A DNA stretch of 55,520 bases. Origin: an uncultured Lacinutrix sp. GTDB lineage: Bacteria; Bacteroidota; Bacteroidia; Flavobacteriales; Flavobacteriaceae. A program made the position numbers and the translations under genes. The notes under the pieces were generated by a model, which saw only the letters and a program-made list of their open reading frames with translations, had not been told where the DNA came from and ran no database searches. This document shows, in pieces, positions 33,057 through 45,800 of the stretch (position 1 is the stretch's first letter; each line of letters opens with the position of its first letter). The stretch covers positions 1 through 55,520 of the forward strand of contig CAKZMU010000005.1 in the NCBI GenBank assembly GCA_937129145.1, given 5' to 3'.

Positions 33057-36000
33057 TTATTCTACAATTACCTTTTTAATAAAGGTTTCTTTACTGGTTT
33101 CAATATTGATTATATACGTACCAGTTTGTAAATTATCTATTTTAAACTGTGCATAACTGTCATTTAGGGTTTTTGTGTTTTTGTAAATAGTTTGCCCCAA
33201 AATGTTTAGCATTTCTATACTTTTTATTTCCTCGGTATCTGGATTGATGATAATAATACTGTTAATATTATTTGAATAATGCACATTGAAAATAGTAGGT
33301 GTGTTTTCTTCAATAATAATTTCTTCTTTGCTACCAAAAACAATTTCAAACCTATCAAGATGTTCTCCAACAGGTAAAAAGATTTCATAATCACTTTCGG
33401 TTAAATTGTGATACATCTCTAAATCTTTGTCATGCAAGTAAATAATTCTATTTGAAGGAATATTCATTAGCTCTTCAATGCTAATAATAGCATCTCCTTC
33501 TTCATCAATTTTCACGCCTAAAGGCAGAGTCCTATTGTCATTAAAATCACCAACACCTTGAATCACGAATTTTTTGCTATCAAATGTCCAATACATATCT
33601 TCAGCATTATCCTCAATTAGTGGCGCATCGTAACCCATGTCTTGAGCATCTGTTGCATTGTTATCTACACCAACTAAGAGTTCTCTATGATAGCCTTTAG
33701 GAGAGTCGAACATTAATCGTATTTTTTCTCGTGTATCTGTATCTGTAGTACTGCTTTTGGAAGCTGAGTCATTTGCGTTTCCTTTTTTACTTCCAGCTGC
33801 TCTCATAAAAGTTGATGGGTCTGAGGCTTCGGTTTTAAATATACGTTGACTGTTTTTAAAGGTAATTGTTCCGCCATCTTCAGCAGTTACAAAAAATCCT
33901 TGTCCTACAGGAATGAATTGTTGAGGAGCACCTTTGCTACTTACAAGAATTCCTGTATGATTTATTCGTGTGTCGCTTAAAATAGCAGCAGTCGCCCCCA
34001 TTAAATTATAGACCCCATAACCTCCTTGATATTCTCTTAAGATATGTGTGTTACTAGCAAAATGTTCCCAGAAATATAGTGAACCATCAATGATATTTGA
34101 AACAGCTCTTCCTGCACCATCATTTACATTGTCCAAAATAAACTCATCGGCATCAATTGCAGATGCATAAGGATTTCCAATTAGATAATCATTTCCTGAA
34201 GATAGTGATAAGGTAATATCTCCGTTATGTGGCTTTCCATTAAAGACATAATTTTGTTCGGTTGAAATAGAGCCGCCAGTATCTGTTGTTCCTTTCATGG
34301 TATAGCCTTCACCAGGTTGCAAGTCACCATCACTCCTTACATGTTGCCAAGAAGGGTAGTTGTCGCTTAATTGGTCGGCAAATTTCCATATCCAATAGTC
34401 TGCAATTTGAATTGGTGGTCCAGCAGATCCATCATAACCAGTTATCCAATTAATTGTAGCAGGAGCAGTGGCAGTTGTACCGTCTTCTAAAACATCTTCA
34501 AGTGCATAGTCATTATTGTTACTTACAATACTAGTTGGACCAACTGGAGCTGCCCAATAATTATATGTATATAAATCGGCACTACCTTGTTGGTCACGTT
34601 CAATATAGCCCATACTTGTCACGTCCAGTATACTATCGTCGCCTTGAACCAATTGCGATTCGCCTTCAAGGTCAATAAAGCCATCAAGTTTTAAGTACCA
34701 ACTTACGTTTAATTCTGAATCGTTTTGCACATGATATTCTATAGGGTTTGTGCCTGCGTCCAACTCGTTAATAATCAACCCAAGGTGTTTTTGATTGGCA
34801 TTGTAGGTGACATCGTCGTGTTCTACTCGTACAATAGACCAATCATAGATTGTTGCATCTAAACCTCTTATACCATCGGCAGATATATCTACAGCAGTAC
34901 TTAATACACCGCTTGATTGTGTTATAAATGGTAATGGCGCTGTTTGATAATCTATGACTTTAAAATTGTACATTTTTGCACCAGTTCCTGTGTCTATTGG
35001 CGCGGTAGTTAAGTCATCGGTAATGTCATCTTTATAAATATCAAATCTAAAATATCTTGATACATCGCTCCATGGTAAGGTTGTTATATCTCTTGGGATA
35101 ACTGTACCTCTAACTTGTGTGTTGTCTTCAATTTCTTGATAGACATTTTTTTGGTACTCATCATCTGTCAAGGCTTCGGCAAATATTTTTGCTTCATCTA
35201 TATAGCCCATAAAGTAGTTAGAATCAGTATCAGGTTGACGACCAATGGTAAAGGATGATGAATCACTTGCTAAATTCCCTGAAATGGCATCACTATCAAC
35301 CTCTAAACCATTTACATAGAGTTTAAAAAGCGAATTGCTATTGCTATAGGTGGCTCCTACATGAATCCATCTATTGGTTGCAAGTGCAGAACCATTAGTG
35401 ACAGTTACACCGTTAGCGGTTGCAGATATGCTTAAATCGGCATTTAATGTAATGTAGAAATTATCTTGCCCCATGATGATTTTAGAACCACTAGTTGCTG
35501 GGTCAATTTTTATCCAACCCATTTGAGTGACTTTTCCCCATGTTCCCATAACGGTTGCGTCTTCTATATAATCGTTGCGGCCATCGAAGTATAGTTCCAG
35601 TTTTCTGTTTAAATCCCTTGGAGACCCAAAGGCTACATCGTCAGTATCAAATAAATCGACGATTCCATCGCCTTCAGCATCGTTGGTATCGTCAATAACA
35701 CCATTGTTATTGGCATCTAAACTTGCATAGAGTGTATGGGAAATGTCGTAAGTAGAACCATCTGACGTGGTGTCCATATAATCTGGAGCACCATCAGCAT
35801 CACTATCCAGAACGAAATACGTGTTTCCTAAACCTTGATTGACGTTTCCATAGCCTGTGGCATAACTGCCTCCATTAAAGTAATCGTAAATATCCAATAT
35901 ACCATCGGTATAATATTCTAGAGTGCCATCAGAATCGACGTCGGTTTCTCTAAAATTATCGGTATCTGTTCCATCACCAACACCGTCACCATTGATATCT

Positions 36001-38015
36001 CCGTCACCGTTTTGGTACAATGGGTCGGCAGTATTTCCTGCGCCAGATTCGTCTACGTCAAAAATGGCGTCGTTATCACTATCTAAATCTAAATAGTTGG
36101 GTACATTATCACCATCGGTATCCAATACGGTGTGTCCTTCAATAAGGTCGTGCATACCATTACCATTGGCATCTACCCAAGCAGCAATAGAGGTTAGGGT
36201 TGCTTCACCTTCACTATGGTTACCTAAACCAGCTTCAACCACATCTGGAATACCATCGTTATCGGCATCTAAGTCAAATAAATCAGCAACACCATCAGCA
36301 TCGGTATCGCATAAGGTTTGAGAAATCACAATATCATCAATAGCTAAATCATTACCAGCACCACCAGTTTCATTGTTTATAAAAAACACATAAAATTCAG
36401 TAACATTTAGTGTTAAACTTTGTGTAAACTCATGCCAACTACCCGCAGCATCTCCATTAATTGAAGGAGGAATGTCTCCAGTAGTTAACGATGCTAATAC
36501 TAAATCGTTTACATCACGAAACTCTACCAATATATCTGGACGAAGTCTTGTTGCAATTCCAGGTGCTAATGTTGTATCTAAGTTTAATACCCAAAAACTA
36601 TAAGTAATAGGTACATTGGGCAAAGAGCCTGTTATTTTAGCAGTGTAGAATACACCAGGGTCATACGAGGCATTAAACATTGCCATTCTACCATTGGTAT
36701 CACCAGGTGTGTGGTCTTCGCCTGTGTACCAGTATTGGTCTGCCCACGAAGCTACTTCATCAATTGGTGTGTCATTAGTACCATCGCCATTAGCGGCTCT
36801 ATGATACACAGTGTACTCACCATCATTTACATCAATACCTCCAAAACAACCAGATGAAACACCATCTTCATAACAATAGGTTGTATAGGCATCATAAGTG
36901 GTATTAATAGTGGCTCTACTAGGACCTTCACCAAAAGTTTCATTTAAAAATTTATAATTTACAGTTGTTGAAAAGCTGGATGCTTGACATGCCAATTCCT
37001 CCCCTGAGTCCACGATGCCATCATTATCGTCATCAATATCTATGTTGTCATATACGCCATCCCCATCACTGTCAAAAAAGTTCTGTTCCGATCGTGCTTG
37101 GATATCAAAATTATAAATGGCTTCGTCACCATCATTATTATTTATGGTTACCGTAGATGTTTTGGTGCCTAACGTGAGTGCATTGTAACGAATAGTAAAC
37201 GTTGTACTACCACCAAAAGCTACTGGAGAGGCGTAAAAAGGTGCTATAATTGTAAAATCGGTAGTGTTTGATAATACGATGGAACTAATGGTTAAATTGG
37301 CTGTTCCCGTATTTTGAATTGTGAATGTCCTACTAATTTGTATACCTGCATTAGCAATTGTAAAGTCTGTATGGTCAATAGGAGATGGTGTGACATCGCC
37401 ATCTGCAATTGATGTACTATTACCTTGCACATCTATTTCTGGTGCAGGTGGGTATCCAGTTATTACAACATTATCAATGTATAAATCACGCCAAGTCTGA
37501 TTTGGAGCATCTGCTCTAAATCTAAACCTTGAAGTTGCGGTGAAATTAAAAGCACCTCCATAAGTTGCGTTTACTGCCGTTACTGTTTCGCCAGTGTAAG
37601 TTGTACCATTGCTAAAACCAGAACCATTTCTTGTGTATGTTGCTATTGTAGTTGGATTCCAAGTAGTACCACCATCATTTGAAAATTCTATATAAAACTT
37701 ATGATTCCAACCAAAATTATTGGTTCTAAAATCAAAATCTATGGTTACTGTACCATATGTGGTTAAGTTGATATTACTTGTGTACGTTGAAGATGCCGCA
37801 CCATTATTTGCTTGTAGGTTGGCACTGTTTGTTCCAGATAAAATAGATCCAGTATTTAAAAGGCAATCTGTACCACCATCATTCCAATAAGTAAATGGAA
37901 ATCCTCCAGTCTCAAAATTTTCAGAATCTATGACAGTTTGAGAAAATATATTTCCAGATACTAAAAGCAATAGGATACATATCCCATGCATTAGACCATA
38001 AGTAGTTTTTTTCAT
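33057..38015 (-). CDS. Large T9SS-sorted LamG and DxDxDG repeat protein
   Basis: The 1652-aa product has a signal peptide (ending NIFSQ), then a beta domain (about 27-185; 'NFETGGFPFTYWNDGG'), a choice-of-anchor D domain (about 190-305; 'FTIQNTGTANLTIS'), Ca-binding-type acidic loops of TSP3 form (about 310-800; 'DSDGDGVYDNIDIDDDNDG', 'DLDADNDGIPD') interrupted by a carbohydrate-binding-like segment, a LamG domain (about 805-970; 'DGRNDYIEDATVMGTWGK'), a shared 'TYNYWAAPVG' region (about 1120-1540), and a C-terminal T9SS type A domain (about 1570-1652). The C-terminal half is nearly duplicated in the gene at 39864-46553. It is probably a surface protein; no enzyme site is recognised. Confidence 0.88.
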   Translation of the reverse strand: MKKTTYGLMHGICILLLLVSGNIFSQTVIDSENFETGGFPFTYWNDGGTDCLLNTGSILSGTNSANLQANNGAASSTYTSNINLTTYGTVTIDFDFRTNNFGWNHKFYIEFSNDGGTTWNPTTIATYTRNGSGFSNGTTYTGETVTAVNATYGGAFNFTATSRFRFRADAPNQTWRDLYIDNVVITGYPPAPEIDVQGNSTSIADGDVTPSPIDHTDFTIANAGIQISRTFTIQNTGTANLTISSIVLSNTTDFTIIAPFYASPVAFGGSTTFTIRYNALTLGTKTSTVTINNNDGDEAIYNFDIQARSEQNFFDSDGDGVYDNIDIDDDNDGIVDSGEELACQASSFSTTVNYKFLNETFGEGPSRATINTTYDAYTTYCYEDGVSSGCFGGIDVNDGEYTVYHRAANGDGTNDTPIDEVASWADQYWYTGEDHTPGDTNGRMAMFNASYDPGVFYTAKITGSLPNVPITYSFWVLNLDTTLAPGIATRLRPDILVEFRDVNDLVLASLTTGDIPPSINGDAAGSWHEFTQSLTLNVTEFYVFFINNETGGAGNDLAIDDIVISQTLCDTDADGVADLFDLDADNDGIPDVVEAGLGNHSEGEATLTSIAAWVDANGNGMHDLIEGHTVLDTDGDNVPNYLDLDSDNDAIFDVDESGAGNTADPLYQNGDGDINGDGVGDGTDTDNFRETDVDSDGTLEYYTDGILDIYDYFNGGSYATGYGNVNQGLGNTYFVLDSDADGAPDYMDTTSDGSTYDISHTLYASLDANNNGVIDDTNDAEGDGIVDLFDTDDVAFGSPRDLNRKLELYFDGRNDYIEDATVMGTWGKVTQMGWIKIDPATSGSKIIMGQDNFYITLNADLSISATANGVTVTNGSALATNRWIHVGATYSNSNSLFKLYVNGLEVDSDAISGNLASDSSSFTIGRQPDTDSNYFMGYIDEAKIFAEALTDDEYQKNVYQEIEDNTQVRGTVIPRDITTLPWSDVSRYFRFDIYKDDITDDLTTAPIDTGTGAKMYNFKVIDYQTAPLPFITQSSGVLSTAVDISADGIRGLDATIYDWSIVRVEHDDVTYNANQKHLGLIINELDAGTNPIEYHVQNDSELNVSWYLKLDGFIDLEGESQLVQGDDSILDVTSMGYIERDQQGSADLYTYNYWAAPVGPTSIVSNNNDYALEDVLEDGTTATAPATINWITGYDGSAGPPIQIADYWIWKFADQLSDNYPSWQHVRSDGDLQPGEGYTMKGTTDTGGSISTEQNYVFNGKPHNGDITLSLSSGNDYLIGNPYASAIDADEFILDNVNDGAGRAVSNIIDGSLYFWEHFASNTHILREYQGGYGVYNLMGATAAILSDTRINHTGILVSSKGAPQQFIPVGQGFFVTAEDGGTITFKNSQRIFKTEASDPSTFMRAAGSKKGNANDSASKSSTTDTDTREKIRLMFDSPKGYHRELLVGVDNNATDAQDMGYDAPLIEDNAEDMYWTFDSKKFVIQGVGDFNDNRTLPLGVKIDEEGDAIISIEELMNIPSNRIIYLHDKDLEMYHNLTESDYEIFLPVGEHLDRFEIVFGSKEEIIIEENTPTIFNVHYSNNINSIIIINPDTEEIKSIEMLNILGQTIYKNTKTLNDSYAQFKIDNLQTGTYIINIETSKETFIKKVIVE

Positions 38016-38111
38016 ATTACTTTTTTTTGATAGTTTGGGGCTATCTATTTGTTTTATAACAGCTTAAAGGACTATTTTCCTAACAATGGTAAGTGAATAA
38101 TCCATAAAACG

Positions 38112-38119
38112 CAAAAATA
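38112..38119 (-). promoter_or_regulatory. Candidate -7 box upstream of the 1652-aa gene
   Basis: The minus strand reads TATTTTTG, a full match to TAnnTTTG, about 97 bases before the start. The surrounding 38101-38128 stretch resembles the 46624-46650 and 50968-50990 stretches before two other genes of the cluster. Confidence 0.45.
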
Positions 38120-38151
38120 ATCGACAAACAACAGTTCTTGCCTTAGCTTTG

Positions 38152-39762
38152 TTATCGTACTATTAATTTTTTAGTTTTTAGTTCTTTAAGGTCTTTATCA
38201 AATATTTTTATAAAGTACAATCCATTAGAAAGGTTCGTTATATTAATATCGCTATTATTTGTCAAATCGTTTTCTTTTATCAGAATTTTTCCTTGTAAAT
38301 CTATCACTTGAATATTTACCGAAGGGTTAAAAGCAGATGATTGAAAAGTCAACTTTACATTGTCAGTCGCTGGGTTTGGCGATAATGAGAACTTAGTGAC
38401 GTCAGTTTTATTGTTACTTAAAAGCACACCAGAGTAAGCAAATTTCATAATTACTCCTCGACTTGTTCCTTTATTATTATCGGTTATTGCATATAAAGTT
38501 ACTCCATCAGGGTCCATAATAACATCTCTAAATCTCTCATCTCCTGAATGGAACTCTTCGTAAGTACCATCTTCTAGCCCAGTTCCTGCTGCGTTTAATT
38601 TTGTTCTTAAAATCATGCCAGCTTTTAGTGTTGGTATAAATAATGATTTTCCCCAAGTTGGAATTAATCCACCTTCGTAAATATTAATACTTGATGGAGC
38701 CACAGTGGGCCATGTAAGCCAACCACCTGATGGTTCACTAGCTACAGTACTGTTGTAGGTTCCTATTGGAGGTTGAAAATTTGGCATTGTGGCTGCAGAT
38801 GTTGACTCGTCAATATATGCACCAGGGCAGCTATTTGCGTCATAAGAGCCACAATTGGCAGGATAGCTTGACCAATTGCAATATGCATAGGCAGAATCAT
38901 CATTATATCCAGCAATTAGAGGCCAGCCATAATTTTTTCCTGAGGCAATAATATTTATTTCATCATCAGTTTTGTCTCCATGTTCTGAAGAGTACAACAT
39001 GCCATTAGACCCAAACACAATACCTTGCGCATTTCTATGACCATAAGTATATACATGGCTTTTTATGCCATTAAGTGTAGGATTATCTGATGGGATTGTT
39101 CCATCTAAATTTAGTCTTAAAATTTTTCCTTTATAATCTGAGTAATCTGAACTGCTTGTAGGTAAGTATTGCGACCTTATTTCAAGACAAGCTCTTGATG
39201 TTCTATTATGTCCAAATTCTCCAATAGTCCAGTACAATTTTAAATCTGGGCCAATAACAATTTTTCCAGAATTATGGTCGTTACCAGCTTCAATGTTGTC
39301 TATTACTGTATATGCGCTTCCACTATTAAGTGTTCCTGTGCCAGAGTTATAAGTATAACGTGCTACTCTAAATTTCTTAGATACTCCAGCTCCTGGATCA
39401 TCATCATAAGTGTAAACCAAGAACACATAATTATTTGTTGTAGTGTTCATGTCTGCATATAAATCTGGATGTATAGCCATTCCCATTAACCCATCTTGCG
39501 ATACAGATTGATGTACTAAACTTGTTAAATCTAGCATTTCTGTTTTTGACCCACCAGATGTGCTTACTTTTACAACTTTTTTACCAACACGCTCTGTAAT
39601 CCAAAAGGTGTTATCTGGCATATATACTATTGTATTAGGGTAGTTTAATTCTTGATTACTCGTTAGGTTAGTTACTGTCCAATCTGGACCAGAAGTTATA
39701 GGAGTTTGTGAAATTGAGTATTGACCTATAAACACTAATAATATAAGTAGTTTTGTTTTCAT
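38152..39762 (-). CDS. T9SS-sorted PQQ-dependent sugar dehydrogenase-like protein
   Basis: The 536-aa product has a signal peptide (MKTKLLILLVFIGQYSISQ) and a beta-propeller of the glucose/sorbosone dehydrogenase family. Diagnostic segments are 'LNYPNTIVYMPDNTFWITER', 'GLMGMAIHPDLY', 'YTYGHRNAQGIVFGSNGMLY' and 'SSEHGDKTDDEINIIASGKN' then 'YGWPLIAGYND'. In the soluble enzymes these carry PQQ and calcium and oxidise aldose sugars. Which PQQ ligands are kept was not checked one by one. The C-terminal about 85 residues ('FSLSPNPATDNVKLTFQSS' to 'KLIVR') are a T9SS type A sorting domain, so it acts outside the cell. It is flanked on both sides by T9SS paralogs. Confidence 0.88.
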   Translation of the reverse strand: MKTKLLILLVFIGQYSISQTPITSGPDWTVTNLTSNQELNYPNTIVYMPDNTFWITERVGKKVVKVSTSGGSKTEMLDLTSLVHQSVSQDGLMGMAIHPDLYADMNTTTNNYVFLVYTYDDDPGAGVSKKFRVARYTYNSGTGTLNSGSAYTVIDNIEAGNDHNSGKIVIGPDLKLYWTIGEFGHNRTSRACLEIRSQYLPTSSSDYSDYKGKILRLNLDGTIPSDNPTLNGIKSHVYTYGHRNAQGIVFGSNGMLYSSEHGDKTDDEINIIASGKNYGWPLIAGYNDDSAYAYCNWSSYPANCGSYDANSCPGAYIDESTSAATMPNFQPPIGTYNSTVASEPSGGWLTWPTVAPSSINIYEGGLIPTWGKSLFIPTLKAGMILRTKLNAAGTGLEDGTYEEFHSGDERFRDVIMDPDGVTLYAITDNNKGTSRGVIMKFAYSGVLLSNNKTDVTKFSLSPNPATDNVKLTFQSSAFNPSVNIQVIDLQGKILIKENDLTNNSDINITNLSNGLYFIKIFDKDLKELKTKKLIVR

Positions 39763-39783
39763 TTTTTTTTGTTTTTTTTGACT

Positions 39784-39811
39784 AAAAAGACTCCATTTTT
39801 GGAGCCTTTTT
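39784..39811 (-). terminator. Terminator of the 2229-aa gene
   Basis: On the minus strand: GGCTCCA-AAAA-TGGAGTC followed by TTTTT, about 50 bases after the stop at 39864. One mismatched pair lies within the stem. Confidence 0.75.
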
Positions 39812-39863
39812 AAATCAATTCTTATTTAGCAAATAAAGTTATGTTTAAGGTTTATTAACAAAT

Positions 39864-42800
39864 TTATTGTACAACTACTTTTTTAATAATTGTTTCGTTG
39901 TTTGTTTTAATACTAATTATATAAGCACCAATATTTAAATCGTTTGTTTTTATTTCAGTGTAATTTTCTGTTGGAATATTAGTATTTCTATAAATAGTTT
40001 GCCCTAAAATATTTTGCATTTCAATACCTTTTATTTCTTCGGTATTTGGATTTTTTATAATAATACTGTTGATGCTATTAGCATAATGCACATCAAAATT
40101 TGTAAACGTATTTTCTTCAGTAATAATTTCTTCTTTGCTACTAAAAACAATCTCAAATCTGTCTAGATATTCGCCAGCAGGTAAGAAAATTTCATAATCA
40201 CTTTCTATTAAATTGTTATACACCTCTAAATCTTTATCATGCAAATAAACAATTCTATTTGAAGGAATATTTAATAGTTCGTCAATTCTAATGATGGCGT
40301 TTCCTTCCTCGTCAATTTTTAAACCTAAAGGCAGTGCTTTGCTGTCATTAAAATCGCCAACACCTTGAATTACAAATTTTTCACTATCAAATATCCAATA
40401 CATATCTTCGACGTTATCCTCAATTAATGGTGCATCATAGCCTATATCTAGAGCATCAGTTGCGTGATTATCTACACCCACTAAAAGTTCTCTATGATAC
40501 CCTTTAGGAGAATCGAACATTAATCGTATTTTTTCTCGTGTATCTGTATCTGTAGTACCGTTTTTGGAAGCTGAGTCACTTACGTTTCCTTTTTTACTTC
40601 CAGCAGCTCTCATAAAAGTTGATGGGTCTGAGGCTTCAGTCTTAAATATACGTTGACTGTTTTTAAAAGTAATTGTTCCACCATCTTCAGCAGTCACAAA
40701 AAACCCTTGTGCTACAGGAATAAATTGTTGCGGAGCACCTTTACTGCTTACAAGACCTCCAGTGTGATTTATTCTTGTATCGCTCAAAATAGCTGCAGTA
40801 GATCCCATTAAGTTATAGACGCCGTAACCTCCTTGATACTCACTTAAGATGTGCGAGTTGCTAGCAAAATGTTCCCAGAAATATAGTGAACCATCTATAA
40901 TGTTTGAAGCAGCTCTTCCTGCACCATCACTTATATTGTCCAAAATAAACTCATCAGCATCAATAGCAGATGCATAAGGATTTCCAATTAAATAATCATT
41001 TCCAGAAGATAGCGGTAGTGTAATATCTCCGTTATAAGGTTTTCCGTTAAACACATAGTTTTGTTCAGTTGAAATAGCACCACCAGTATCTGTTACACCT
41101 TTCATGGTATAGCCTTCTCCTGGAAGCAAAGTACCAGTACTTTGTACATGCTGCCAAGAAGGATAATTGTCGCTTAAAAGGTTGGCATATTTCCATATCC
41201 AATAATCAGCAATTTCTATTGGTGGACCAGAAGCTCCATCATAACCAGTTGTTAACCAATTAATACCAATAGGGGGAGTGTTAGGTGTTAAAATAGGAGT
41301 TGTTCCATCATTTAGTACATCTGGTAACGTATAGCTATTATTATTTGTTATAGCATTGCTTTCTCCAACTGGAGCTGCCCAATAGTTATAGGTGTATAAA
41401 TCGGCAGTACCTTGTTGATCACGTTCTAGTGTTCCACTTGAGGTTGCATCAAGTACACTTCCATCTGATTGGATTAATTGAGATTCTCCTTCAAGATCTA
41501 GTGTTCCATCAATTTTTAAATATTGGCTCACAGTTAATCCATTTCCAGTACCAGAAGCCGTATTACCATTTACTTGTAGTTCATTACTGGCTACTATAAG
41601 ACCAAGAACTTCTCGTTCACGGCTAAGGCCAGAGTAAGTGTCAATAGTAACATTATGGCTAGTTTCTACAATATTCCAATCTATAGATGTAGCGCTATCA
41701 ACACCAATAGCGTTAGGCGCATTCCAAACTGTATCTCCGTTAGTCCATGGTGTTGTGCCAGAAACATCATTCCAGCTGCCATTAGCTTTTGTAGTATATG
41801 GTAAAGGAGCTGTTTGTGACTGAGTTGTACTTATATATTTTGGAAAACCATGTCTTGAGTTACTAGATAAATCTTCGGCTACACCAGTGTTCATTGGATA
41901 ATATCCTTCAAGGTTATTCCAACTTAAAGAGGCAATATCTAAAGGGATTGTTGTTCCTCTTACAGTAGTGCCTGATGGATTTGAAATTTCTTGATTCATC
42001 ATTTGTCTCAATTGAGTTTGAGACAAAGCTACATCCCAAACACGAACTTCGTCAATATAGCCATCAAAATATTTAGCTGCACCAACACATGCAACATCAC
42101 TATCATACATAGCACCAACCATAAACTTTTCTGAACCATCTAAAGGAGCTGTTACAGTAGAAGCTGTAGCAACCTCAAGACCATCTATGTATAATCTAGC
42201 ATCAGACCCATCGTATGTTGCTGCGATATGATACCATTTATTATTAGAAATTGCATGAGGTGATGTGATGTTTATCACAGCTGTTCCTGATGCATCATAC
42301 CAAGTTAAATTTGGCTGATTTGATGAATTTATAATTAGTTGGTAACCACGTCTATTACCTGATTTAGCATCGGCTTTTGACATTATGGTAGATTCGGAAG
42401 CAGGAGTTGCTTGTTGTAATACCCAAGCCTCTAGAGAGAATGAACCTGTAAAATCATGATTGTCTCCAAAATCGACAAAATCGTTAACTCCATCAAAATC
42501 TATAGGAGAATTTGATGCTCTCCAATCTCTATCATATAGTCCATCAAAAATTGGATGAGATGTAGCCTGTAAACTTGCGTTTGTTGAGCTAAAAGTTGCA
42601 TCATTATTATCGAAACCATCATCTAAGCCATCACCATCTGTATCTGTACCAATAAATAAACCAGTGTCAGCATTTGGTGAATCACTTCCATTTACTACAC
42701 CATCACCATTAGTGTCATGACCTTCAATACTATCATTTTCTGAGTCATCATCAGAGTTAGTATCTAAATAGTCAGGAATACAATCAAAATCAGTATCAAT

Positions 42801-45800
42801 AGGAACTAATCCGTTGGCTCCCCATGTTCCAGTAGTATTATCATATACGTCTGGAACTCCATCACTATCAGTTTGTGTAGCTGTATAAGAAATATGAGAT
42901 CCAGTTGCCTGAGCTTCTGTATTATCAGTTATACCATCATCATCAGAATCGACATCAGAGTAATTTGGTAAACCATTTGAATCTGCATTTTTATTTGGAT
43001 AAGAACTAGGTACTCCCGAACCTCCGTCAGCACCAGTAATTAACCTACTAGAAGCGCCATCATAACTATCATGATAACCATCATCATTTGTATCTGTGAA
43101 GCCATCAATTTGCCCATTACCGTCTATGTCTGGTTCGCTTACTTCAATAATATCTAGAATTCCATCGTTATCTGAATCTAAGTCAATTCTATTAGGAATT
43201 CCATCCCCATCAAAATCTGAATCAGATATTGTGGAAGGATCTTCTACTAAAAATGCTGATGGATTAGTGTCATAAGTGTCTAATAAACCATCGTTGTCTG
43301 TATCTATTGAAGAATCAACAAGACCATCACCAACTGTATCTACACCACCTGCTTCAACAATATCTGGAATACTATCATTATCACTATCTGAATCAAAATA
43401 ATCTTCAATACCATCGCCATCTGTATCTTGGTTGCAGTATTGTATGCCAACTATACGAATTGTGGACCCTTGATTTTGTACGGTACTAAACTCTATTCTA
43501 CTTATTCTATCGTCAGGAAAATATAAGTACATTGCACCATATATATCATACAAATAGTCATCGCCATCGACATTATCGCCATCTCCAGTTAACCTATCAT
43601 GAAATCCGTTTCCGGTTTGTTCAACGTGATAGCCTAAGTGAGCTACACCAGTAGTGGTTAAATCTATAAGTGTATTAGTATCATCATAAGCATTAATGGT
43701 CCATTGTTCATTTTCATCAAAATCGACCAATCTCATAAATAGATTATCTACAGCTGTTGAAAAGGAAATTGTCAAAAGCCCATCTGTATCTGCACCAGAA
43801 ACTCTTAATCCCCAACCATGATTGCCTGCTTCATAGCTTGTTATACCTGTTCCAGCATTAAAATCATTAATATCATTTACGGAATATGTTATAACATTTC
43901 CATCACTTAAAGTAGTTGTATAAGGAAAGCTTGATAGTACATCTTCACTTCCTGTTGTGTTTAGGTCTTCCATATCGGCAGTTACACATCCTTCAATTAT
44001 ATCTGGAACACCATCGTTATCATCGTCACCATCATTCCAATCTTCTGCTGTATCAGAATCATTATCAGGAGAAATAGCTGTGTAAACATAATCATCACTT
44101 GCAGACATTGCAAAATCAAAACTAATATCTGAGCTTGTTGCATTTTCTTGGTGTATTTCAACTGCTATGGTATTAGATCCAGTTACTAATATATTTTCGA
44201 GTTCATATGTCCACCACCTAGTTTCTAGACTAGTACCAAGATCTCCCTCTGCAACTGTTAAATAGTCGTAAGTCACAGGCATATTAAACATCCAAACTTT
44301 AGTGCCGTTAATATAAACAACAGCACCATCATCAATTACTGCTCGTAAATGAAGTTTACTTTTCGCTGCATCTCCAGCACTTACTGTAAATGTCTTTCTA
44401 AAATATGTTGTAACTTGATTTACATCAGCGACTGTGGTAGTTTCATCTCCATCTCCAAAGCCTAGTTCGGCATTACCTGAAGCCCATGATGTATCATTAA
44501 AACCAGTACCTGTCCATGCTGTTCCTTGATCTGAGCCATCATCAAGATATTTCCAAGATCCACCTGGACTAACTATAAAGTTAGCTAGTGAGATGTCTAA
44601 ATTAAAACTTATATCAGTACTTGTTCCATTTCTTTGGTGTATTTCTACAGCAATAACATTGTTTCCTGTTACCAATGCATTTGCTACTGTTACTGAAGTA
44701 GTTGCATTGTCCCCAGGGTCTGAGGAAGCGAATGTGCCATAAGCAATTACGCCAGCTGGCATGTTAACTCTTGATATTTCAGTACCATTTAAGTATATAA
44801 CTGCTCCATCATCATAGGTTAAATCTAAAATCATATCAGTAAATGCTGCTTCAGTAGCATTTGCGTAGAATGACTTTCTAAAATAAGTTGTTGTTTGCCC
44901 CACATCGGTAACAACAGTTGTTTCATCTCCGTCTCCAAATCCTAATTCCGCATCACCTGATGCCCAAGAAGAATCATCAAAAGCTGTTGCTCTCCAAGCT
45001 GTACCTTGATCTACACCAGTATCTAAATATTTCCATTCTCCACCTGGACCAAAATTGTCAACTGTGGGTATAAGGCCTTCAATAGTAAATGTGTAAGGAT
45101 TTTCATCACTATCATCATTATCTATTGATATAGTAGCAGTTTTTGTGTTATAGTCAGTTGGATTAAATTGTACTGTAAATGTTCTACTTCCAGCTGCTGC
45201 TATAGTTGCCCCTGCAGGCTGAGCGGTAATAGTAAATTCTGGGTCACCACTAATATCTACTAAAGGAACTCCTCCAGTTAATGATAATAGTGTTGTTCCT
45301 GTGTTTTGAATAGTAAATGTATGAGTAATTGGAGTTGCTATGGCCGTACTTGTAAATCTAGTATCATCTAAATTAGTCGGTGTTGTATCTCCACTATTTA
45401 TTGTTGTACTGTTGCCAACTAGGTTAATTTCTGGTCCAGCTGGAGGTGTATACTCTATATGTAATTTTGGAGCTAAAGTAGTATCTTGATCCCAAGTATC
45501 GCTTCGTCTTTCATTAGTGCTTGGAGATGTTAGTACAAATCCTATGGCATTGCTTGATGACCAGCCACCTCTATCTATTATTTCTTGTACAATAGCATTT
45601 AAACTTGGAGTTTGTTGAGCTGGAAGAATATCATCATTATACCACCTTACAGGATTCCAAGTTGCAGTAGCCGTAGTACCTGAAGTAATATCACCGTCAA
45701 TTCTGTCAGAAATATTATCATTTGCGGTTGTAAAGGTTGTCGTATCATCAGCATCAATACCAGTAATGGTAACAGTTAAGGCAGTATTATCGTCAGCATC

